Source: Cladorrhinum sp. PSN259
Lineage: Eukaryota; Ascomycota; Sordariomycetes; Sordariales; Podosporaceae
Direction: 5' to 3'
Assembly: GCA_033725935.1 (NCBI GenBank)
Contig: MU867071.1
Span: forward strand, 54,032 to 118,031
Length of the DNA stretch: 64,000 bases
The position numbers were made by a program, and so were the translations under genes. Within the stretch, counting starts at the first letter, position 1; every line of letters begins with the position of its first letter. This document shows, one piece after another, positions 46,545 through 57,654 of this stretch. Under the pieces are notes generated by a model. The model was not told the DNA's origin. It searched no databases and saw nothing but the letters and a program-made list of their open reading frames with translations.

Positions 46545-48382
46545 TTTACTCTGGCGCCAAGTTTCCGCTCAGAAGCCAGGTTTGACGGTCATTTCCTTGG
46601 GTTTGAACCACATATGCCGCTATTCCCAGTAAGTTTCATGTGGGAAAACTAGCTAAAGGAGACAAAAGAAAAGGTATCTTAAATCTCTTTCATCTTCGGC
46701 TATTCGGTTTGAAGTTCCTACAATGTTGATTATCAACCAAGTACTGTATTAACATCTTTTGGTGAATTAGCGAGATTATATGTTGCAGCTGTCCTGTTGC
46801 CGTTTTGCTGCAAAAGCTGCAAAAGCTGCAACTGCTGCATGTTCCTCGGCACTTTGTGGTAAACGGTGCTCCCCAGTATGGTTTCTTCCTCGAAGCTTTT
46901 TAGGGAATTTCTGCTCTAGTTCTATCTTTAAAAAGCTATTTTATGCTTTCGGTCTGTTTTTCTCGTATTTTCTGCTAGACGGACATTCCAGTCCTTATAT
47001 CTGAATCATCTCCCTTTGTTTCACACACACTAACCTTTAAAATTCACATAAACAGGTTTCCCGTAGTACGTGTAGACACCGTTCCTGTCTCCTCGGCGCC
47101 ATTCCTGCCACTCCGTCAGCTGTCACCTTTCACTAGTCAACCTATCGCTCTTTATACTAGTCCCCGTCCGTTTTACTGGTCCCGGGTCTTCACGAGCCAT
47201 CGTTCTGCCATCCATACTCGCTTTTACGTCCCGTGGAACTTCTCCGAGCTCCGCTATCTACCTACCATATTTGAAAGGGAACAAAATCAAAATAAGGTTA
47301 TCTGCGGATTGCACCAAGTACGCACTGCCAGTGTATTTTTAGGCGTGATATGCCGAGACTTCTGCGGGTTGAGTATGTACACACGCACTAACTATGTGGG
47401 AGATATTCCATGTAGATGAATAATGTTCACTTGATTGTGGTCTTTTCATTGCCGGTAACTGAATATGGCGGATACAGATGATTGATGGTTTCGTTCAGTG
47501 TCAAACAGCCTTTGAATGGTCCCAATTCATTGGACTGCTGTTACCTTCCAGATTGAACTGTCATTGAGAACAGTACCAATGGAAGAGATAGATGGGTACC
47601 TGAAGCAATGATCAGACGACACAGAAATGTGGTTCTGGACCCTTCGTATGGAGGCGAAGACGCAAGATTCAGGGATGTTTTGCCATCAAGGTGTCTGCTC
47701 GCCTCAGGTTGGGTCCGGAGCTTACGTGTACAGCTTGGAGTATGAAGTCTACAGCAGGTTTTGGGTGTAGTAGCTCTCACCGCTCTCGTCGTCCGATTAC
47801 CCAGATGGCTTCTAAGGAAAGTGCCCTGGGGGGGAAGAGACTTAGGCCGGGGCCAGATGGTCCAGGCCCCAGTCCACTTTCACCTGTATCTGGACTGCTG
47901 TAATGGCTCACCACCAATTGGCTTCTCCAACAATATCATACTGTAGGAATCTTTTCAAGCCTTGACCATATGAATGCATCATACCCCCGTGATATTTGAT
48001 AATTTAGATAGTATCCATGACGATGAAATCCTCTGGCCCCACAATGAATTGGTGAGACAAATGCTTAAGCTGGTGGGGACTAGGAAGACTCCTTCCTCGA
48101 GATGAACGGACATCTCATTGCCGGGCAGTCTATGACGATAACTGCAGAGTGCCTTCCTTCTGAATAGCATCCTATACCGGCCTGGGAGCTCCTTGTAGGC
48201 CCACATTGTCCTCATGTGGTCTTCGTCTGAAGTCAAAATATCCAGGCAAACGGGAAGAAGGGCAAGAACACCAGTGAATCAACTCATCTATCTTGTACGA
48301 CAGAGAAGCCTTGACAAACGGAAGCCTATTCTTTGCAATACCTTGATGGCCTTTTGCAAATTTGCAAATCGTCAATTTCAAG

Positions 48383-48390
48383 TATAAATA
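48383..48390 (+). promoter_or_regulatory. TATA box of the Argonaute gene
   Basis: TATAAATA lies 590 nt before the start codon. The distance suits a transcript whose leader contains introns, and two intron-like segments lie between. Assigned by motif and position. Confidence 0.5.
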
Positions 48391-48546
48391 CAGGGCGATT
48401 CTCCCACCTCCTCCCATAACCTTTCCTCTTACCACCCACAACCAACCCGTTATACCTTCAATCTCCTTCAAGCTCTTCAAGCTCTTCAACTCTCCAACCT
48501 CTTCCAAGGCCTTCAGCCTTGGGAAGTATCTCAGTCACTCAAAAAG

Positions 48547-48721
48547 GTACGTGATCAATCCTCAATCGACTCATTTACGTCATCGTCATCTTCCAAACGG
48601 CATCCCTCTGAGGTATCAAACCGTCTCAATCCGTCACTCTATTTAACCTCTTACTCCTCTTTTCTATTTTTCCTCCCACCCCAATTTCTTCTCTCATAAA
48701 ATCTCTTCTAACATCTCACAG
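48547..48721 (+). other. Putative 5' leader intron of the Argonaute gene
   Basis: Donor GTACGT at 48547, branch CTAAC at 48708-48712 and acceptor ACAG at 48721 give a well-formed 175-nt intron in non-coding leader. A second donor, GTAAGT at 48781, has possible acceptors at 48848 (ATCAG) and 48908 (TTCAG). Removal of both would shorten a long pyrimidine-rich leader considerably. Confidence 0.5.
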
Positions 48722-48972
48722 CATCAAAAAATCTTCCCAAACGCACACTGCCGTATAACAACCGCAACTAAGATCGACCAGTAAGTCATTTTTTCCCTTT
48801 CTCATCACCTCAGTTTGCCTTCGTTTGTTTGTGCCGACTCACCATCAGCAATTTTCTGTGTGTATCCGAGTTCCCAATTGAATCTTCAATCACATACTTT
48901 CTTTTCAGCTTTCCTCGTCTGCTACCAGAGTCGCGACTAACATTTCAACTCAAGGACATCCAGAACGTCACG

Positions 48973-51929
48973 ATGTCTGCCAAAACGTTCGATCCCAACG
49001 ACCCCCTCGCCTTCAATAACAAGGCCGCTCGCATTGACCTCCCTCCCGAGGCCTACTTGGTAAGTTTTAATTTCATGCCATTGCTACCTCAGCCAGTCAT
49101 TGACAGCATTTTCAGCTCAAGGGTGCTCCCGAGTTCCACCCCTTTGAGCGCCGCCCTGGTTGGAACACCACCCACCCTCCCATCAAGGTCGGCGTCAACC
49201 AGTACCGCGTCGAATCCATCAGGCTCCCTGTCGTCTACCAGTATGACGTGGTCATCTCGCCCGAGCCCCGCGGCGCCATCGTCTACAAGAAGTGCTGGGA
49301 CAGCAAGAAGGGCCAGGGGAAGATCAAGAGCTACAACAAGGGCCCTTGGATCTACGACCAGCGTAAGCTCGCCTGGTCCACCAATGATGTCAACGAGATT
49401 CGCGTTCAGATCGATCTCGGCGAGGAGGAGGAGAACGGCAAGGCCGGCCGTGAGGGTAACATTTACATGTTGATCGTCCGGAAGGTTGGCAAGATTGATC
49501 TGGGCATTCTCAATTCCTACCTCGATGGCAAATGTGGCTGGGACAGCAAAGTCCTGGAATGCATGAGTAAGTGCCAAGTCTGCCATCAGTCTTCGTATGA
49601 TCCAACTGATTACTAACTATTCTACCATCTAGGCTTCTTTGACCATGTCATCCGCATGGGTCCCCAGGAGAATTGGCGCTTGATCAAGCGCACCCTGTTC
49701 AACGACGCCTCCCAGACCATGCGCCTCAACAACTACTCTGAGGCCATCAAGGGTATCTACTCGGCCATCCGCCTCAACTCTTCCAAGGTATCCGGTGGCC
49801 TTGGTCTCGGCATCAACGTCGATGTCTCCAATCAGACCTTCTTCGTAGGCCAGGAGCTGCACCAGCTTGCCCGCAACCTGCTCAACTTCATGGACCAAAA
49901 GTGGGCGCACTGGAAGTACGACGACATGATCCAGGGCCTCTATCCCGTCAAGCAGAATGGCAAGTGGATCAAGTCTGACGCTCACAAGGCTCTTCGCCGT
50001 CTGACCAACATCAAATTCCGCGTCAGCCACCGCGGCAAGGAGAATGACCCGAAGGAGTACAAGTTCAAAGGACTCATGTTCGATCCAAAGTACGGCGAAG
50101 ACGGCGCCAATGGCAAGGCGGTCAAGTTTCAGCGTAGGATGCCCGATGGCACCACGAAGGAGACTTCCGTCTTCCAGTATTACATTGACCAGTACAGGAA
50201 GCGCATGAGCTACTGGCAGTGGCCTCTCATCGAGACCTACAAGGGTGGTTTCTTCCCCATGGAGTTTTGCATTGTTGACCGCTTCAACCCATACCCCTTC
50301 AAGCTCGATGCCCAGCAGACCTCGGACATGATCAAGTTCGCTGTGCAGCGTCCCCCCCAGCGCAGGAAGGAGATCGAGACCATGGTCAGTCATCTCGACT
50401 GGGCCAAGGACCGGTACTGCAAGCACTTTGGCATTCAGGTCAATCCGAGAATGCCCATGTGCGAGGCCCGCATTATCCCGAACCCTCAGATCCAGTATGC
50501 CCAGAAGGTGGTGAACCCCGGCACGACTGGCCGCTGGGATCTCCGCGGGCAGAAGTTTGTGGCAACCAACCCCGTGGCGCTCAAGTCGTGGTGCTTTGTT
50601 GCAGTCGGCGGTTGCGTTGATAAGCTGACCCTTGACAACTTCATCAAGGCATTCAAGGCGTCGTACCAGGGACATGGTGGCCGCATTGAGAAGGACCCCT
50701 TGACTTACATTTTTGGCCCCAGGACCAACCTCAACCACGATAAGATGGTCGAAGACGCCTACAACAAAACTGGAGAGCATTTCAAGTTCACTCCGCAGAT
50801 CATGTTCTTCATCTTGTGGGACAAGTCGTCATGGATCTACGACCGCCTCAAGAAGAATGCTGATGTTCGCTTCGCCACCTGCACGCAGATGTTGCAGTCA
50901 ATGCACGTGAAGAAAGCCCAGCCGCAGTACTGCTCAAACGTGTGTATGAAGGTCAACGCCAAGCTGGGTGGTCAGACCTCTCGTCTCGTAAGCAAGGCTC
51001 CCAAGGGTGGTTCGGCCTTCTTCAAGGTGCCCACGATGATGATTGGCGTCGATGTCTCTCACGGCAGCGATTGCGAGGGCAATGACCTTTCCGTTGCTGC
51101 TCTCACAGTTTCCATGGACAAGGATGCGGCCGTTTACACGGCCGCCGCCCAGACCAACGGCAGGCGTGTTGAGATCGTGCAGCCTGCCATCATGCACACG
51201 GTGCTTGGCCCCATGATCAAGCGGTGGGTGGACAAGAACAAATGCTTGCCTCAGCATGTCTTCTACCTTCGCGATGGTGTCTCTGAGGGCCAATACACAC
51301 ATGTCATGCAGTACGAGCACCAAGAGCTCAAGCGCGTCTTCAGCGAGGGCTTCAACCATACCCCCAAGATCACCATAATTATCTGCACCAAGCGTCATCA
51401 TATTCGCTTCTTCCCGGAGAAGGGTGACAAGAACGGCAACCCCTTGCCTGGAACAGTTTTGGAAAAGGAAGTCACGCATCCCTTCTACTACGACTTCTAT
51501 CTGTGCTCTCACGTCGCCATCCAGGGCACCGCTCGCCCCGTTCACTACAACGTCCTGCTCGACGAGTGCAAGATACCGCCCGCCGAGCTTCAGCAAATTC
51601 TCTACCACCAGTGCTACCAGTACTGTCGCTCCACCACTCCGGTGTCGCTTCACCCCGCTGTGTACTATGCACATCTCGCCAGCGCCCGGGGCCGTCATCA
51701 GGAGAACAGGGCCACCAGCGATCAGGTTCCCAAGGACATCAAGTACAAGATCCTACCCCCTCGTGGTCTCTATGCAAAGCGTCCCAATTACGGCAAGACG
51801 CCTAGCGATAATACTGCGAATAAGCAGAAGGCTGAGTTCACCCCTCCCCTTCTTGAGATTGGAAGAGAGATCGCCGCGAAGCGCCCACAGGCGATTGAGG
51901 CTTTCAAGAGCACTATGTGGTGGGTCTAG
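48973..51929 (+). CDS. Argonaute protein (QDE-2/SMS-2 type)
   Basis: Small-RNA-guided slicer of RNA silencing, meiotic silencing, or both. Exons 48973-49059, 49116-49566 and 49633-51929 give 944 residues, with GT-AG introns. Domains in order are the N domain, the linker, PAZ (about 250-400), MID (about 480-620) and PIWI (about 620-920). The catalytic DEDH tetrad is intact: Asp653 in MIGVDVSHG, Glu693 in RRVEIVQ, Asp727 in FYLRDGVSEGQ and His860 in VYYAHLAS. The D-to-E spacing of 40 equals that of human AGO2. The protein ends in the aromatic MWWV. It lacks the long Arg/Gly or Gln-rich N-terminal tail of many Argonautes, starting directly with SAKTFDPNDPLAF. I cannot tell from sequence alone whether it is the quelling (QDE-2) or meiotic (SMS-2) paralogue. 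Confidence 0.95.
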
Positions 51930-53500
51930 TGCTATTAGACATCATCCTCATCCTCGTGGTCATCTACTTCTTCTTCGGAGTTTATCAAGAATGGCTATTT
52001 TGACCGGTTTTCTTGCTGAGATGGGATGATATAGGACGGACACGTCTCTTTGCCCTGCGACGATGCAGTGGTAGCAAATATTCAGGGAGCTTTTATTGCA
52101 CATTCGATGAGTTTTGCACATGTTTGTTTAGAGGTATATTCCGGGCAGTGGTATTTTATCACAGAAGACCTTGGCGTGGGGAGTTGGGAGGAAACAGGAA
52201 AACACATAAAAACATACACGTACAAAAGGGCCGGGACGGTAGTTCATAGGCAAATAAAATTGTTGCTATTTATTTCTTTTCTCCCGTGTGATTCGAGTAA
52301 TGTATGTGATGTATGTGATGTATGTGAGTGATGACTTGAGAATTTGAGTGCGGGTGATGAGGTCAAGTACTTGGGAGTTCCCGGTGGGAGTTGAGGTGAT
52401 GTGATATTGAGGAGATTCGAGATGGGAATGGGAATGGAAACATACTTGCAATAGAAAAGTACAACTGCCTGGACGATGGAGAGAGAGGTAGATATGGGGG
52501 TATCTGTAAATTACTGGCTCAACAAGACCAGGGGTTATTGAGAAGGGGGCTACCTGCGGGGGGTTGTTGCGAATAACTGGGTCAAGATAAAATCGTGAAT
52601 GGGGGTCTTAGTATGCTTGTAACAATATATCAAGTCTACTGGGGGAAAAAATCATCTTGATAATACCGAGTCTCGTTTTTGGTCTGGTATTATAACTTCC
52701 CCAGTTTGTTCATCACGATTACAAAACAAAACGCTTCGAAACAAAAAACTGGAGATCTGAGCAGCATTAAACTTAATTTGTAGACTTCAACAAATAATAA
52801 TTTATCTATCACTTGAATGACTTTCAAAACGGGAGCAATCATTGTTATCAAATTTTTTAAATTTTTTTTAAATTTTTTTTTCATTTTGACAATTTATCTA
52901 TTAATGCTTCTTTTTTTGTGAGTAGAACTAGTCATAATTCAATGTCAACTTTTTATAAATAAAAAAAAGTTTAATGTTTTCTTTTACCCCTATTTTCGGA
53001 AACCACAGTAACCAAAATGTCTCTGACAAAACTTACAAGGATTAGACTAAATGATCGGCACCCACGGCAGCACGGCACCTAAAAACCCCACAAGTTTTTA
53101 TTCTTGGACCCTTGGTATGGGCTTGGCACTTGCTAGGCTTAGCGGGGTTGAATGGTAATGGTGGCACATGCCACAAGCATTGTGCGGTGGTCCTTGTAGC
53201 TGCAAACGTCACTTTGTTTCGCGGCCGCGGCGGGACAGGCGGGACAGGCGGGAAAGGGCCAAGGTGGGATGGATAGAGTTTGTTATTACATACATAGTGG
53301 GGGAGTTTTTGAAAGTTAAATGGCTGTTGGGTGTCAGCTTTTACAACACTTTATTTCTGGAATCTTTTATAACTTTCTGCAATTATCATCACCAAAAACA
53401 AAACTTTTACATTGCAGTTGGAAATCAGAATCAGAATCGTGAAATCGGACGGGATATCGGTGCCTACTTGAGTTATAAAAAAAAGAAAGACAAAAACAAA
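51930..53500. other. Intergenic region, Argonaute / sro7
   Basis: 1.57 kb in tandem. It holds the Argonaute 3' UTR (AATAAA near 52253), three GATGTATGT units at about 52300-52330, a strongly AT-rich block at 52840-53000, and three GCGGGACAG units at about 53229-53255, some 250 nt before the sro7 start. No gene is supported. Confidence 0.6.
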
Positions 53501-56500
53501 ATGGCTTCCTTCCTCCGCGCCAAACAAGCAGGCGTAGCCAACGACCTGTCGGCGGGTATAACGCCAGGAATGTTCAACCCGGATGAACAATCGCGATACG
53601 GAATCAATTCACAGATTTCGTAAGAATCTCTCTTCCTTCACTCTCCTCTCCTTCAACGCCTGCCTAACTTGGTTTTGTCTGTCTTTGTAGATGCATAGCC
53701 TACGACCCAACTCAGTCCCTCCTAGCAATCGGCACTCACTCGTCGCAGTTCTCCCCGACGGGCAAAATCTACGTCTTTGGCCAATCTCGGGTCCACAAGA
53801 CGTTCTCCCCAACGAAACCAGGCGCGTCAATTCGACAGCTATCGTTTGTCGCTTCAAGACTCATCTCCCTCGATACCGAGAACCAGCTGGCCATCTGGGA
53901 TTTAGGAACGGGCGAATTGGCGGCCAAGTACACGTACAGCAAGGTCGCGGCGCTGATAACTGATCCAGGACTGGATTGGGCGTTTGTGGCTTTGCAGACC
54001 GGCGATATTTACGTCTACGATCTAGATCGGGAACGACCCGGGACGTTTCGGCTGCCCAACTTTTGGAAGGAAGTGGATAACAAGTCCGTCGGAGTCGGGG
54101 TTGTGAGTTTACAGTTGCACCCGAGGGATATAGGAAAACTGTTGATTGGGTATACGCATGGTGTTGTGGTGTATACATTCAAACAGGGGTTGGTGCAGAG
54201 GTTTTTTGCGTGGGAAGGATTGGGAGGGCTTGGGGGGAGAAGAAGTAGGCTGGTGAATGCCGTCTGGCATCCTACGGGCACGTTCGTGCTGCTGGCGTAT
54301 GATTGTGGGAGTCTGGTGTTTTGGGACCCGAAGGAGGAAAAGAATGGACGGGTGGTGGCGGTTAGGAATCTGTACGAGACGAGGATTGATGAAGCCAGAA
54401 ACAAGAGGCCGAGGGAAGGGTTGAAGCCTTTTGGGAGGATCAAGTGGTGTTGCAAGGCTGGAAACCCGGACGATACGGCATTGTTGATTGCGGGGGGCCA
54501 TGATCCGGTCCAAGAACCGGGAGGAGGCCTCACGTTTATTGATTTGGGACCTACGCCTGTTTATGCGACTAGTTCTTGGGAGGTTCTGAGGGATCATTTT
54601 GATGGGAGGAGGAGGGTAGCGCTGGGAAAGCCGCCTGGAGCGGAGGTCGCGGATTATTGCTTGATTCCGAGGCATTCACCTTATTTTGATGGGGCGCAGG
54701 ATCCGATCTGCGTCTTGACGATGTTGACGAGCGGCGAGGTTATTACCATGACCTTCCCGAGCGGGTATCCCATCAGTCCGACGAATTTCTTGCATCCTAG
54801 TTTGTCTTTTGTGCATCCTTTCGTGCAAAAGATTAATGTTTCTACGGTTCCGAGGGAGAGGTGGCTTGGATTGGTTGAGAAGAGGAACCAGGGAGACGCG
54901 ATTTTGAAGGGTGGGATGCCAGGCGCTTTGAGGCGAAGACCTATTGACTGGCGGAATATTGTTCAGGTTGCACATGCGGATAGTACCATCAGGATATGGG
55001 ATGCCGGGTTTGGGGATGAGATTGAGAATCCTTCGCAGTTGCAGGTTGATGTTGCGAGGGCCTTGGGGAGGTTTGACGATGTCAAGATTACGGCGTTGCA
55101 CATGGCAGATGTGACTGGGGAGTTGGCTGTTGGTACCAGTGCGGGAGAGGTGGTTATATATAAGTGGGATGTTAACAGGAATTATGGACGGGATGAGACG
55201 AAGCCTTTGGATCCGAATCCGGGGGTGCTGACCGACATCAGTTCGAGGGCAGAGCCGGGCCTGAAGGAAGGGCTACAGCCGTTCAAATTGTACGAGATGA
55301 TGCAGGGTCCCATCAGTGTTGTGGCTTGTTCTGATGTTGGGTTCATTGCTGTTGGATCCGAGGGAGGGTTTTTCAGTATCATTGATCTGAGAGGCCCGGC
55401 GGTTATCTACCAGGGACCTACAATCGACTTTATCAAAGAGGAGAAGAGAGGTGGTTTCTTGAAGCACTCCAGGAGTTCTTCTTCATCAACGCTAGAGTTC
55501 CCCACGGCTGTATCATTTGGCGTTATGACGCTGGAAGGGGATGGGTATTCTAGTCTTGCTTGCTTTGTCGGCACCAACTTGGGACATGTGGCGACGTTCA
55601 GACTATTGCCTTCTGGCCAAGGGTATACAGTTAAGCCGGCCGGATTTGCAAAGGCTAGCGACAGGGTTATTGCTATTTGTCCTGTGAATGCGGATAATGG
55701 GCAGTCGGCATCTGCTACCGGACAGGCCACTGCTGGGTTGAGGGAGGGACGGCAGGTCAATGGTGTTCTTGTTGCAGTCACCCAAACCGGGTTGCGAGTC
55801 TTCAAACCCGCAACAGCCAAGGGCGCATCCAAATCCTTCGACGACCAGTTCTGCGATTCCGCCCGAGTGGTCGAGCTGCCTCGAGTCGGAACGGCAGTCG
55901 TATGCTTATTCGGCGACGGCACAACAAGGGCTTACTCGATCCCTGCCCTCAAAGAACTCGGCAAAGCCTCCCTTACCATGCTGGACAAGACGAGAACACT
56001 GTCAGCTGTGATCTCCAAGACAGGAGACATCTTTGGTTGGAGAGGCCCATCAGAGATATCGGTCTTTTCGGTGTTTGGCTCCGGAAGAGCTCTCCCGCCC
56101 TCAGATGACAGCCTCATCAACCCAGCCATTGCTATCCCGCCCAGGCCTACAATCAGCAACTTGCAATGGATTTCGGGAACGCAGCATGTCAGTCCGACGG
56201 ATATGGACCTCTTGATTGGCGGTGACGGTAGGCCGCCAAGTAAGAGGATGATGGCTGCTGCCGAGGCAGAGCAGAGAGGTGCCGGTGCTGGTGGTGCTGG
56301 ACCAAGCAATCCCAGAGCGGGGACAAGTCAAGAAGGATGGGGAGAGTATTTGTCGCGACAGCTGAACGAGCGGACGGAGAAGTTGACGATTGTGGATGAC
56401 GCGATGATGAAGCTGCAGGAGGCCAGTCAGGGGTGGGCGGACGATGTGAACAAGCAGGTTAAGAAGCAGAAGCAGGATATGTTGTTGGGTGGATTGAAGA

Positions 56501-56514
56501 AGACTTTCTTTTAA
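53501..56514 (+). CDS. sro7: Exocytosis regulator Sro7/tomosyn (Lgl family)
   Basis: WD40 protein that binds plasma-membrane t-SNAREs and Rab Sec4 to control exocytosis and polarity. Exons 53501-53619 and 53691-56514 give 980 residues. The intron has GTAAGA, a CTAACT branch and TAG, and splits a Ser codon. The start MASFLRAKQAGVANDLSAG and the first blade (CIAYDPTQSLLAIGTHSSQF) are typical of the family. Two seven-blade beta-propellers cover most of the chain. The last 65 residues resemble an R-SNARE-like coiled coil of the tomosyn type (LNERTEKLTIVDDAMMKLQE). No membrane anchor is present. A GC-rich GCGGGACAG repeat lies upstream. The DNA strand skew shifts repeatedly within the long exon. 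Confidence 0.94.
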
Positions 56515-57654
56515 TTTTTAGTCAATTTAGTATGCTTGGCTTCTGCATAGGCAAAGGAAATTGGATTTCAAAAAACTATACAGAGTAAAAAGGAGTCTCG
56601 AGCTACATGATTGTAATTCCCAATGGTAGGTAGATTGGTAATCTCTATTTTATTGATATGTACTACTCTTGAGCCTATAGGCACATGAATCACCACCGAA
56701 ACCATATCTGCCTCAAGTCGAGCCACATCAAATCAAAGCAGAGCCAAGTCGTGCATGAAATCCAGTCACAACCAGACCAGTCAAGTCAAGTCCTACTCCG
56801 TTCATATAAAAGTGTTGTTATCTCGAAACCATCTTTGTCCTTTGCCTCTTGTCCTTTACTCTCTACCCTTCATCCTTCCATCCCCATCTGATCTAAAAGA
56901 AAGTCGCACCCGCAAGGTCCTCCCTCTGGTTTTCTTCAGAATCTTATATACACATACACAACAATACTCTACAGTGGCCCAAGTTTCCAACTTCTCCAAA
57001 GCTCTTCTCTTCTCCGCCTCCTCCTTCCTCTCTTCTTGTCATTTCGTCTCTTGAGCCTTTTCCTTTTGTCCTCGCTTTAGTTTTCCGTTCGCCTTAAAAA
57101 GCAAATCTCATATCTTATTCCACCTCTGAGGGTAGTCCCTCCCTCCCTTTCCCATCCCCAGAAACTAAACTTTTGCAAATCCATCAAAGCGCCGCCCCGT
57201 CCCCGTCTCCGTCACCATTAACCCCCATTTTCCATATCCTCAAAGTCCCCTAAGAAAGTTTTCCTATAACCTACACGCCACCAACACGAAAAAAAGAAGA
57301 AAAAAAGAAGGAAAAAGTAAAAGGAAAAAAAGTGTTATAAACCCACAAAGGGGTTATATACATGTGACCAATGTATGCTCAACAAGGAATCATGTGTGTC
57401 GAAGAAAAAAAAAAACGCCCATGTATGTTCGGAATGGAATTCCACGCATGTCGAGCGAATTTTACGCATGCCTCAAATAAATAAAACAATGTCCATGCAT
57501 GCCCAGAGAGAAATATGTATGCCAGGAGCATAACACATGCATCCAAAAGCACACCCAAGCCATGCCGGAAGCAGATGCAGACACCCCAAGAGAAATATCC
57601 AGGCATTGCAATAGCAGCCTCATGCCTTTATGGCAAACCCATGCATGCACAACC
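56515..57654. other. Convergent 3' region, sro7 / rpa34-side frame
   Basis: 1.14 kb. The left half is pyrimidine-rich (56820-57260) and the right half holds many ATGCATG-like strings between about 57360 and 57650. It must contain the sro7 3' UTR and probably the 3' UTR of the minus-strand transcription unit ending at 57655. No coding frame is supported on either strand. Confidence 0.55.

Larger units (their letters stand above)
45556..48972. other. Long gene-poor region before the Argonaute gene
   Basis: 3.4 kb in tandem between rna14 and the Argonaute gene. It holds a 3x TGACGTAA repeat (45601-45630), a TTTTTTG repeat at about 46024-46047, a TA microsatellite (46522-46544), a TATA box (48383-48390) and putative leader introns. 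A weak two-exon frame at 46225-46583 is discussed in the findings. No other coding sequence is supported. Confidence 0.55.

Noticed and set aside
49629..51698. Long minus-strand open frames (383 and 254 codons) opposite the Argonaute gene
   Set aside because: They are antisense to a strongly conserved PIWI/PAZ coding exon and arise from its C-ending codons. The products are Leu/Val/Asp-rich with no family motif.
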